Assembly: GCF_001541345.2 (NCBI RefSeq)
Contig: NZ_LMVL02000002.1
Coordinates: forward strand, 992,001 to 1,056,000
DNA from: Gillisella vitis
GTDB lineage: Bacteria; Pseudomonadota; Alphaproteobacteria; Rhizobiales; Rhizobiaceae
Direction of reading: 5' to 3'
Length of the DNA: 64,000 bases
Shown here: positions 25,837 through 33,015 of the stretch, piece by piece
Position numbering within the stretch: the first letter of the stretch is position 1
Layout: the number at the start of each line of letters is the position of its first letter
Position numbers and translations under genes: made by a program
Notes under the pieces: generated by a model
Seen by the model: the letters and a program-made list of their open reading frames with translations, nothing else
What the model was told of the DNA's origin: nothing
The model's database searches: none

Positions 25837-26550
25837 ATGACAAGCCCCGATTTTTCCCGCCGTGCCTTTCTCTCTTTTTCCGGCCTTGGAGCGGCAGCTC
25901 TTCTCTCCAGTTGCGCCTCTTCCTATCGCCCTCCGGTTTATGACCAGGGGTCGCTGGGTGGCATGGTGCAGCCCATGGGGTCGATGGCGCCATCTACGCC
26001 GGAGCTGGACGCCATGTATGGCGAAGTGGTCGATGGCGGCTTCGTCATCCCGGCCATTCCCTACCAGCAGATCCCGCCGCGCTACTATCGCCAGCGCGTC
26101 AGCGATCCGACCGGCTATCCGGCAGGCTCCATCGTCGTCGATACGCCCAACCGCTTCCTCTATCTGGTGGAACAGGGCGGCACGGCCATGCGCTACGGCG
26201 TCGGCATTGGCCGGGAGGGCTTTGCCTGGCAGGGCGAAGGCGTGATACAATGGCGTCAGAAATGGCCAAAATGGACGCCGCCGGATGAAATGGTCGCCCG
26301 CCAGCCGCAACTGGCCAAATATTCCTCCGCCAATGGCGGCATGGGACCGGGCCTGATGAACCCGCTGGGCGCGCGCGCTCTCTACATCTTCCAGAACGGT
26401 CAGGACACGCTTTACCGCCTGCACGGCTCGCCGGAATGGAACTCCATCGGCAAGGCGATGTCCTCGGGCTGCGTGCGGTTGATGAACCAGGACATTATCG
26501 ACCTCTATGACCGGGTGCCGAACAAGGCGCGGATCATCGTCCTGCAATAG
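25837..26550 (+). CDS. L,D-transpeptidase with twin-arginine-like signal, paralogue
   Basis: A 237-residue paralogue of the preceding gene, co-linear through the YkuD domain (GTIVVDT/GSIVVDT, YGVGIGREGFAWQG) and with the same catalytic segment HGSPEWNSIGK..SSGCVRL. Its N-terminus differs: SRRAFLSFSG resembles a Tat motif, and LLSSC is a lipobox at about residue 26. If real, the two enzymes reach the same membrane face by different export routes. The start has a weak ribosome site, so the 5' end is less certain. Tandem duplication is the likely origin. Confidence 0.86.
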   Translation: MTSPDFSRRAFLSFSGLGAAALLSSCASSYRPPVYDQGSLGGMVQPMGSMAPSTPELDAMYGEVVDGGFVIPAIPYQQIPPRYYRQRVSDPTGYPAGSIVVDTPNRFLYLVEQGGTAMRYGVGIGREGFAWQGEGVIQWRQKWPKWTPPDEMVARQPQLAKYSSANGGMGPGLMNPLGARALYIFQNGQDTLYRLHGSPEWNSIGKAMSSGCVRLMNQDIIDLYDRVPNKARIIVLQ

Positions 26551-26553
26551 GGA

Positions 26554-27000
26554 TCAGCAGTCCTGCGCGGCGGCATTCAGCTTGCCGCGCAAATCCTGCA
26601 ATTGATCGCGCAGCGCCGCGATCTCTTCCAGGCTACAGCCAGTGGCCGTGCCAATTGCAGCCATCACCTCCAACGCATTTTCCTGTAATGCAGCGCCCTT
26701 ATTTGTCAGCGAGACGGTCACTTGCCGCTCATCCTGGCTTTGGCGCTGGCGGGTGACGAAGCCGGCCTGTTCCAGCCGCTTCAAAAGCGGCGATAGCGTG
26801 CCACTGTCCAGCCCCAGGCGCTCACCCAGTGCCTTGACCGCCAGATGGTCGGTTTCCCACAGCACCATCATCACAAGATATTGCGGATAGGTCAGGCCCA
26901 GCGGCTCCAGCAGCGGCTTGTAAGTGCGCGTCAGCGCCAGCGATGCGCCGTAAAGTGCAAAGCAGAGCTGCTTGTCCAGCACCAGATTCGTCTTGTCCAT
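26554..27000 (-). CDS. ohrR: OhrR organic-peroxide sensor (MarR family)
   Basis: A 148-residue MarR-type repressor with the OhrR sensing cysteine near the N-terminus (KQLCFALYGAS, Cys13). Organic hydroperoxides oxidise this cysteine and release the repressor from DNA. The winged helix shows GERLGLDSGTLSPLLKRLEQAGFVTRQRQSQDERQ by segments. It is divergent from its expected target ohr, with perfect palindromes between them. Confidence 0.93.
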   Translation of the reverse strand: MDKTNLVLDKQLCFALYGASLALTRTYKPLLEPLGLTYPQYLVMMVLWETDHLAVKALGERLGLDSGTLSPLLKRLEQAGFVTRQRQSQDERQVTVSLTNKGAALQENALEVMAAIGTATGCSLEEIAALRDQLQDLRGKLNAAAQDC

Positions 27001-27070
27001 CGGCCTTATCCTTCATGCAGGTGAGGGCACATTCTCCCAGTCTTGTCATAAAAATGCAATGTGCAAAAAA

Positions 27071-27092
27071 CAATTGCGCGCAATTGAATTGC
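27071..27092. promoter_or_regulatory. OhrR operator
   Basis: CAATTGCGCGCAATTG (27071-27086) is a perfect 16-bp palindrome, and GCAATTGAATTGC (27080-27092) overlaps it as a second one. It lies in the ohrR/ohr divergent promoter and fits the AATT-rich dyads known for OhrR proteins. Confidence 0.75.
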
Positions 27093-27182
27093 GTGATACT
27101 AACAATGCAGACGCAGCGGCTGGCACACTGTTCCGGCCTTCAACCAACCAAAACGCCCAGTTTTCAAAAAGGAGACTCTCTC

Positions 27183-27605
27183 ATGGCTATTCTCTACACA
27201 ACCAAGGCATCCGCAACCGGTGGTCGTGAAGGCCGCGCTGTCAGCGACAACGGCGTTCTGGATGTAACGCTGACGACGCCGAAGGAATTGGGCGGCAATG
27301 GCGCCACCGGCACCAATCCCGAGCAGCTGTTTGCCGCTGGCTATTCCGCCTGCTTCCTCGGCGCGCTGAAGTTTGCCGCTGGCCAGCAGAAGGTGAAGGT
27401 GCCTGAAGACGCCAAGGTCACCGCCACGGTTGGCATCGGCCCCCGCGAAGACGGCACCGGCTTCGGCATCGAAGTCTCCATCAGCGTCGACCTGCCAGGC
27501 ATCGACCGCGAAACCGGCGAAAAACTCGTCGCCGCCGCCCACATCGTCTGCCCCTACAGCCACGCCATGCGCACGGCAACAGAAGTATCCGCTACGCTGG
27601 CCTGA
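27183..27605 (+). CDS. ohr: Ohr organic hydroperoxide reductase
   Basis: A 140-residue OsmC/Ohr-family thiol peroxidase that detoxifies organic hydroperoxides in the cytosol, using lipoylated proteins as reductant. The two catalytic cysteines are in GYSACFLGAL (Cys57) and HIVCPYSHAMR (Cys123). AAGGAG sits 8 bases before the ATG, and the length is normal for the family. Controlled by the divergent OhrR. Confidence 0.95.
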   Translation: MAILYTTKASATGGREGRAVSDNGVLDVTLTTPKELGGNGATGTNPEQLFAAGYSACFLGALKFAAGQQKVKVPEDAKVTATVGIGPREDGTGFGIEVSISVDLPGIDRETGEKLVAAAHIVCPYSHAMRTATEVSATLA

Positions 27606-27625
27606 GGCTGAGGTAACGGATATGC

Positions 27626-27655
27626 GAAAGGCCGGTCTGGCGGGACCGGCCTTTC
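27626..27655 (+). terminator. Terminator of ohr
   Basis: GAAAGGCCGGT and ACCGGCCTTTC form a perfect 11-bp stem with an 8-base loop, 20 bases after the ohr stop, followed by a T-rich GTCGTTT. The symmetric A/T ends would allow action in both directions. Confidence 0.75.
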
Positions 27656-27870
27656 GTCGTTTGGGACCAAGGAGGTTTTGGGGTGTTCCTTGATGTCAAC
27701 TTTACGCCAGAAGCGGGCCTCGAAGGTGCGTGCTGAGTACTCACGGTTCAGCAAAAGGAAGTGTCTTTCGAAATTGATGGGACGGTAAAAACACTGGACA
27801 GCTAGGGCAGGGACATTATGCCTTACTTAAAAGGTTGGCGTGTGCATGTGAATTGAGGGGTGGAGACGGC

Positions 27871-28368
27871 ATGTTTCGTTTTAAGTGTGCAGCTTGTGAC
27901 GAATGGCATGAAGGCATGCCGAGTTTTTCCATCGACGCGCCATGTTATTACCTTGGAATGCCTGAAGAGCAACGCAGTGCTCGGTGTGAGTTGACCACCG
28001 ATCTGTGCGTCATAGATGGCGAATATTTCTTCGCACGTGGACTTATCGAGATACCTGTACAGGGGAGTTCGGAACCCTTTACCTGGGGCGTTTGGGTGTC
28101 GCTGAGCAACAAGAGTTTCGCCGAGTTTTCGTATCTCTACGAAACGTCAGCGCGCGATATATATGGTCCCTACTTCGGTTGGCTATCGTCGCAGCTCTCG
28201 ATTTACCCGGACACGATAAACTTGGCGGTAGAAGTTCATCTCAGGAATAATGGTGTCAGGCCCAGTATTGTACTGGAACCAAGCAATCATCCCCTTTCTA
28301 TTGAGCAGCGGAACGGAATGAGCATCGAGCGTGTCGCTGAGATCTATGCTGCCTACATGCACAAATGA
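27871..28368 (+). CDS. DUF2199 domain protein
   Basis: A 165-residue protein beginning FRFKCAACDEWHEGMPSFS, a CxxC-containing start typical of DUF2199, followed by DLCVIDGEYFFARGLIEIPV and WGVWVSLSNKSF, the most conserved part of that family. GGAG lies 7 bases before the ATG. DUF2199 genes are often found near polymorphic-toxin immunity genes, and here an Imm40-like gene follows at 28530. Function unknown. Confidence 0.75.
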   Translation: MFRFKCAACDEWHEGMPSFSIDAPCYYLGMPEEQRSARCELTTDLCVIDGEYFFARGLIEIPVQGSSEPFTWGVWVSLSNKSFAEFSYLYETSARDIYGPYFGWLSSQLSIYPDTINLAVEVHLRNNGVRPSIVLEPSNHPLSIEQRNGMSIERVAEIYAAYMHK

Positions 28369-28529
28369 AAAATGGTAATCAAAGTGAGGCATAGTCAGCA
28401 GGGAAGTAGGGCGGTAATTGCTTTGGGTCACAGGCAGGCCGGCTGCTTCGGCAGCTTTGCCAAGTCCGGGTACTGATAAATTGGCTACAGCCATTGTAGA
28501 GTTGTGTTAGGTTCGCCAGGAGGAACAGC

Positions 28530-28859
28530 GTGCAGATCATCTGGTCCGATAAAGCAGATCGAATACTGGCGGTTGGGGTCTGGCTGGGGCCGGAACGTAG
28601 TAACTGGGCTCTCACCAAAGAGCAGGTTCTCAATGCGATTGGCGAGCTGCGTGACGCCGACATTGTCATTCTGGGCGGAGACGTCCTGAGCGGACCCGAC
28701 AAGTGCTTTCGTGACACTTATGCAAACTGGTACTTCGAACCTTCGACTTCGTGTATCGACAGTGACGCAGTATTAGCCAGCGCTTTGAAGGCAAGCAGCT
28801 ATGTGAGGAATTATCCTGACGATGATGCCTACTTCGTGATTGTAACTAGTGATGCATGA
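28530..28859 (+). CDS. Imm40-like immunity protein
   Basis: A 109-residue protein with GVWLGPERSNWALTKEQVL, VILGGDVLSGPDK and NWYFEP, the pattern of the Imm40 immunity family from polymorphic toxin systems. The GTG start is set by a strong AGGAGG about 6 bases upstream. No intact toxin gene lies next to it, so it looks like an orphan immunity gene or part of a decayed module. Family assignment is by motif memory, hence moderate confidence. Confidence 0.6.
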   Translation: MQIIWSDKADRILAVGVWLGPERSNWALTKEQVLNAIGELRDADIVILGGDVLSGPDKCFRDTYANWYFEPSTSCIDSDAVLASALKASSYVRNYPDDDAYFVIVTSDA

Positions 28860-29122
28860 CCGCAGCAGGCTGATAACTGGTACCCTGGCACGCCCGGTGC
28901 AGCCCGGCTCCTATCAACGGACCAGCCAACATCGTATCACCGAAAAGCGCGCTTGCCCTGAACCCTTTGACAGGGCTGCGCTCAAGTTGGGCGATTTGAT
29001 GCAACAATCACGCGTCAGGCGTGTTACAGTGACAGCGTTGGACTTGACGTCATCGATTTTCCGACGCTGCCTGCCGAGTCATGGCTTGCTCCGCAAGTCT
29101 TCGGCCCTAGAGGGCCTGTTTT

Positions 29123-30175
29123 ATGCCACAAATACCGACAATCCATTTTGAAGCGGCGAGCACGCTTGCCGTGGTGATGTCTTCCAACGAACCGTTGTTG
29201 TTTCTGTCTGACGATCTTAGAATTATTGCGGCGAGCACATCATTTTGCCGGGCATTCGAGATCGACCCTACATCCGTCCCCGGTAGGCACCTCGGCGAGC
29301 TTGGAAGCGGGGAATGGGCGATGCCCAGGCTTTTGTCGCTGTTAACGGCGACTGCGACCGGCAGTGCGAGCATCGATGCCTATGAGCTCGACCTGAAGCG
29401 ACCAAACCAGAAAACGCGGCGTTTGGTCGTCAATGCACGCACGCTCGACGATGGCGACCTCGACCATATTCGTCTGCTTCTGGCCATAACCGACGTGACC
29501 GAGATGCGTGCCGAAGCGCGCCTGAAAGACGATCTGGTGCGTGACAAGGCTATCCTGTTGCAGGAGGTCCAGCATAGGGTCGCCAACAGTCTGCAAATCA
29601 TCGCCAGCGTGCTGATGCAGAGCGCCCGTCGGGTTCAGTCGGAGGAGGCGCGCGGACATCTGCACGATGCTCGTCAGCGCATCATGTCTATTGCGGCGCT
29701 GCAACGGCAGCTTTCCGCATCCCCCGGCGGCAGCGTTGAACTCAGAGCCTACTTCACGCAACTCTGCCAAAGCCTCGGCGCATCGATGATCGCCGACCCC
29801 GAGAGGCTATCGATCCAGGTGAAGGTCGATGATAGCGCCGTAGAGGCGGACGTATCGATAAGTCTGGGTCTGGTCGTAACCGAACTGGTGATCAATGCCC
29901 TCAAACATGCCTTCACCGACGGGCGGGCCGGGACAATCGTCATTGACTATCGGTCGGCGGGCAAGGACTGGACGCTTACCATTGCCGACAACGGGATAGG
30001 AATGCCGGTGGGCAACGATGCACCCAAGGCGGGATTGGGAACGGGTATTGTCGAGGCGCTGGTGAGAAACATGAACGGCGAGATTACGTTAAGCAGCGCG
30101 GAGCCAGGGACGATTGTCACAATCAGTCATCGGGAAAGCTCGGACCTTCAGGCCGACTTTTTTCCAGCGGCTTAA
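29123..30175 (+). CDS. Histidine kinase, HWE/HisKA_2 type with N-terminal PAS-like domain
   Basis: A 350-residue soluble sensor kinase. Residues about 15-130 look like a PAS domain (LFLSDDLRIIAASTSFCRAF ending ITDVTEMRAEARLK). The phosphoacceptor box is LLQEVQHRVANSLQIIAS, with His151. The ATPase domain has VTELVINALKHAF (N box) and ADNGIGMP (G1 box). No transmembrane segment, so it senses a cytosolic cue. The single-domain response regulator at 30453 is the obvious partner. Kinases of this class often act in light or general stress signalling in rhizobia, but the input here is unknown. Confidence 0.9.
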   Translation: MPQIPTIHFEAASTLAVVMSSNEPLLFLSDDLRIIAASTSFCRAFEIDPTSVPGRHLGELGSGEWAMPRLLSLLTATATGSASIDAYELDLKRPNQKTRRLVVNARTLDDGDLDHIRLLLAITDVTEMRAEARLKDDLVRDKAILLQEVQHRVANSLQIIASVLMQSARRVQSEEARGHLHDARQRIMSIAALQRQLSASPGGSVELRAYFTQLCQSLGASMIADPERLSIQVKVDDSAVEADVSISLGLVVTELVINALKHAFTDGRAGTIVIDYRSAGKDWTLTIADNGIGMPVGNDAPKAGLGTGIVEALVRNMNGEITLSSAEPGTIVTISHRESSDLQADFFPAA

Positions 30176-30298
30176 GGAACAAAAATGCTCTCTAAACGCT
30201 ATAGATGTTGTGCAGAAAAACGACCTTGTAGGATGCATATAGTTTTACTTTCGCATCGTATTTTTCGAAAACTGCTTTCCACTTTTCCAAAAATAAAC

Positions 30299-30411
30299 TC
30301 TGCTGCGTAATTTTCTGCTTAAACCGGACCCGATTTAAGCAGAAAATTACGCAGCAGATATAACGTGTTGCAGCGTCCTTTGTGCGTTTTATAAAATGCA
30401 CGGCGCTGTAA
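30299..30411. repeat. Dispersed palindromic intergenic element, copy B
   Basis: A perfect 25-bp stem (30299-30323 with 30334-30358) around a 10-base loop, then a 20-base palindrome at 30382-30401 (GTGCGTTTTATAAAATGCAC), then GGCGCTGTAA. Copy A (8922-9027) has the same order, but its second palindrome is CCATATATGG where this one has TTTTATAAAA: the sequence changed while pairing was kept. It sits between the kinase gene and its response regulator and could end or modulate the transcript. Confidence 0.75.
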
Positions 30412-30452
30412 AGGCCGCAGTATTGTGGATAGCTTCATAGATCGAGTGAACA

Positions 30453-30845
30453 ATGAAAAACGGCAGACCGGTTATCCTGGTCGTAGAAGACAGTCCATTG
30501 ATAAGAATGGGTGCCATCGATCTTGTCCTATCGGCGGGCTACGAAGCGCTGGAGGCTGGCGACGCGGACGAGGCAATCCGCATCCTCGAATCGCGAGACG
30601 ACATTGACCTTGTGTTCACCGATGTTCAGATGCCGGGGACGATGGACGGTATCAAATTGTCTCATTATATCCGTGATCGGTGGCCGCCGGTAAAGCTGAT
30701 CGTCGCATCCGGTGCTGCCGTTCTCGAGGAAAGCATGCTGCCTGGCGGAAGTCGCTTCTTCTCGAAGCCCTACGACGAACTCACCATTACCGAGGCAATG
30801 GCACATCTGCTTTCGAGCGAGAATCCGCACGCCCGTATCACGTGA
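30453..30845 (+). CDS. Single-domain response regulator
   Basis: A 130-residue CheY-like receiver without output domain. The acidic pair Glu12/Asp13, phospho-acceptor Asp57 (LVFTDVQMPG) and Lys105 (FFSKPYDE) are all in place. It likely receives phosphate from the upstream kinase and acts by protein contact or as a phosphate sink. Its last 8 bases overlap the end of the convergent P-loop kinase gene at 30838. Confidence 0.92.
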   Translation: MKNGRPVILVVEDSPLIRMGAIDLVLSAGYEALEAGDADEAIRILESRDDIDLVFTDVQMPGTMDGIKLSHYIRDRWPPVKLIVASGAAVLEESMLPGGSRFFSKPYDELTITEAMAHLLSSENPHARIT

Positions 30846-31371
30846 CGCTGTTCTTTAGCCCCAGCAAAATCAATTCTACAACCTCGGCAACCGGCACCGT
30901 CGCATCAATAATCGTCGCATTCGCGGGAATGTCTTCCTTCGTCGCATGCAGCCGCATAATCAGATCCCGCTCGGCTTGTTTTCCGCCGAACTCGTCTTCG
31001 GGTCTGCTGGCCAGCCGGTTTTTCAGGGTATGTTGATCGACGTCGAGAACGAACACTCCGTCAAACAGATCGATAAACCGGAGGAAATTGCGGGAGCCGC
31101 CGGAAAAGAAGGTGATCGGCTGGCTGTGGTCGGCGATCAGCGCTTTGACCTTGCCGACATCCCACAGGTGGTGTCTGTGACCGAAGGTTACATCCAGAAG
31201 ACCCTGCGCCCGTGTGGACGCATCCAGCGGTTCTCCGGTTTGCGGGTCGCCCTGGTAGGCCAGTTCACGGTCACCGTGGATGACGTGGTAGCCGCGCCGT
31301 TGCAGTTCGGTAGCAACGGAGGTTTTACCGGCTCCTGAAACGCCTTCGATCAGAATATTGCGTAGGCCCAT
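30838..31371 (-). CDS. P-loop nucleoside/shikimate-kinase-like ATPase
   Basis: A 177-residue protein with a Walker A loop GVSGAGKTS at about 9-17, a GDRELAYQGDP segment and a C-terminal VVELIL helix, as in small AAA_18/adenylate-kinase-like proteins. Substrate is unknown. Convergent with the response regulator, sharing 8 bases at the stop codons. Confidence 0.75.
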   Translation of the reverse strand: MGLRNILIEGVSGAGKTSVATELQRRGYHVIHGDRELAYQGDPQTGEPLDASTRAQGLLDVTFGHRHHLWDVGKVKALIADHSQPITFFSGGSRNFLRFIDLFDGVFVLDVDQHTLKNRLASRPEDEFGGKQAERDLIMRLHATKEDIPANATIIDATVPVAEVVELILLGLKNSVT

Positions 31372-31565
31372 GCTTGCTTCCCTTCATTCATCCGTCCGGC
31401 GGTGATTGTTTCGAAACATCACCCGGCTACTGCTTCGGTTCAGTTTCATACAAGCCAGAGCTGGCACATCAGGTTGTGCAATTTATTGGCTCCTCCATGA
31501 CAGCAAAGCGGAGAGGGTCAGTCTTGGCCTGGATCGGGCCATATCCAGGCGAGGAAATTGAAAAC

Positions 31566-32294
31566 ATGTTCAGACGCAATCATCAAGGCCCTGGTTACCG
31601 TGACTTCATTGCCGCGATTGCTGCCAAGAAACAGGCGCGCGGCTATCTCGAAGTCGGGGTCCGGGATGGCGGCACGCTGTCAGGGGTTGGATGCGAGGCC
31701 ATCGGCGTCGATCCGGAATTCAAGATCCGCTACGACATACTCGCCAACAAGAATGCGGTTCATCTCTACAGCATGACCAGCGACGTGTTTTTCCGCGATC
31801 ACGATCCGCGCGTGATCCTGGGCCGGTCGCCGGACGTGATTTTCCTCGATGGCCTGCACCAGTTCGAATATCTGCTGCGCGATTTCATCAACAGCGAGCG
31901 GATCGCCCACCGCGACACGGTTGTCATGCTGGACGATTGCCTGCCGATCAACGCGGAAATGACCGAGCGCGTCTTTAACATGGCTGGCCGGCTTGATCGC
32001 GACAATGCCCCGTCCTGGACCGGCGATGTCTGGAAAATCATTCCGATCCTCAAGACCTACCGGCCAGACCTGCATATCACCCTCGTCGATACTCAGCCGA
32101 CTGGCACCGTTTGTGTCACCAATCTCGATCCGGATTCAACCGTGCTGCGGGACCACTACTACCAGATCATCCAGGCGTATATTCTAGAGATGATGGACGA
32201 TGCCGCAATCGAGCGGTTTTACGACAGCAACCCGGTCGCCTCGGGCGAGGTGATCTTGAGCGATTTCAACGCCTCGATCTTCGTCGGCCCCTGA
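31566..32294 (+). CDS. Class I SAM-dependent methyltransferase-like protein
   Basis: About 242 residues. The first Rossmann strand reads ARGYLEVGVRDGGTLSGVGCEAIGVDPEF in pieces, giving a G-x-G-like SAM loop and an acidic residue at the end of strand 2 (VDPE). PDVIFLDGLHQFEYLLRDF matches the cap region of Methyltransf_24 proteins, which often act on sugars of surface polysaccharides. I chose the ATG at 31566 (GAGGAAA upstream); TTG 31524 (GGAGAGGG upstream) and ATG 31498 are alternatives. Acceptor unknown. Confidence 0.65.
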   Translation: MFRRNHQGPGYRDFIAAIAAKKQARGYLEVGVRDGGTLSGVGCEAIGVDPEFKIRYDILANKNAVHLYSMTSDVFFRDHDPRVILGRSPDVIFLDGLHQFEYLLRDFINSERIAHRDTVVMLDDCLPINAEMTERVFNMAGRLDRDNAPSWTGDVWKIIPILKTYRPDLHITLVDTQPTGTVCVTNLDPDSTVLRDHYYQIIQAYILEMMDDAAIERFYDSNPVASGEVILSDFNASIFVGP

Positions 32295-32325
32295 GCCGGG
32301 CCCTTGACCGGTCCAAGGTTCGGGG

Positions 32326-32862
32326 TCACTTCTCCAGATCGGCGGCGGTGAAAACCGGGAAGACCGGAAGGTCGGGCGCGTTTGTGATATGAGGATTGCC
32401 GTTCCCACGCCAGATTGCGCACACCACAGCAAGAATGTCTGCTTGTTCCGCTAAGGCCAATTGGTGGGCATCGGCGACGGCGCCGCCTGTGGTGATCACG
32501 TCTTCTATGAAGGTGATCCGGCGTCCCCTGATGTCCTGTCCTTCGATGGCGCGGCAGGTTCCATAGGTTTTTGCCTCCTTACGAACAAAGGCGGCGGGAA
32601 GTCCTGTTTCCAAAGACAATGCGGTGACAAGCGGAATGCCACCGAGTTCCAGGCCAGCAAGGATTTCGGTTGTTGGCGGAATAAGAGAGGCCATGGCCTT
32701 CGCCAGCTCTCTTAAGAGAACCGGGTTTCCCTCGAAGCGATATTTATCGAAGTAACGTTTGGAGACCAGGCCGGAGCGCAACACGAATTCGCCCTCAAGG
32801 CTCGCCGTGGCTGCTATTTGTCTGGCGAGTTCCGCCAATGGGGAGGGCGCATTTCCGGTCAT
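32326..32862 (-). CDS. pyrE: Orotate phosphoribosyltransferase
   Basis: A 178-residue type I phosphoribosyltransferase that makes OMP from orotate and PRPP in pyrimidine synthesis. The PRPP loop is ITFIEDVITTGGAV, preceded by VRKEAKTYGTCRAIEG, the flexible catalytic loop. The ATG at 32862 has AGAGG 7 bases upstream. No other pyr gene is adjacent, which is usual in these bacteria. Confidence 0.93.
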   Translation of the reverse strand: MTGNAPSPLAELARQIAATASLEGEFVLRSGLVSKRYFDKYRFEGNPVLLRELAKAMASLIPPTTEILAGLELGGIPLVTALSLETGLPAAFVRKEAKTYGTCRAIEGQDIRGRRITFIEDVITTGGAVADAHQLALAEQADILAVVCAIWRGNGNPHITNAPDLPVFPVFTAADLEK

Positions 32863-33015
32863 TTTCGGCCTCTCTAAACCTGTCGCAAATGCCGGATGGC
32901 TACACCGATTATGCGCATGCAACAAGCGGAAGTTGATAGACGTGTGCGCCCTTTATCAACTGAATATTGTGTGCGAGGCAGGGAGGGGGCAGCATTGCCG
33001 CCCCCTTGTTTAATC

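Noticed and set aside
28183-28494. Minus-strand frame with protein-like stretch NLSVPGLGKAAEAAGLPV
   Set aside because: Mostly antisense to the DUF2199 gene and without a good start. It could be a decayed toxin fragment, so it is mentioned as a finding but not called as a gene.
28849-29151. 100-codon plus-strand frame between the Imm40-like and kinase genes
   Set aside because: Overlaps both neighbours, no ribosome site, no domain.
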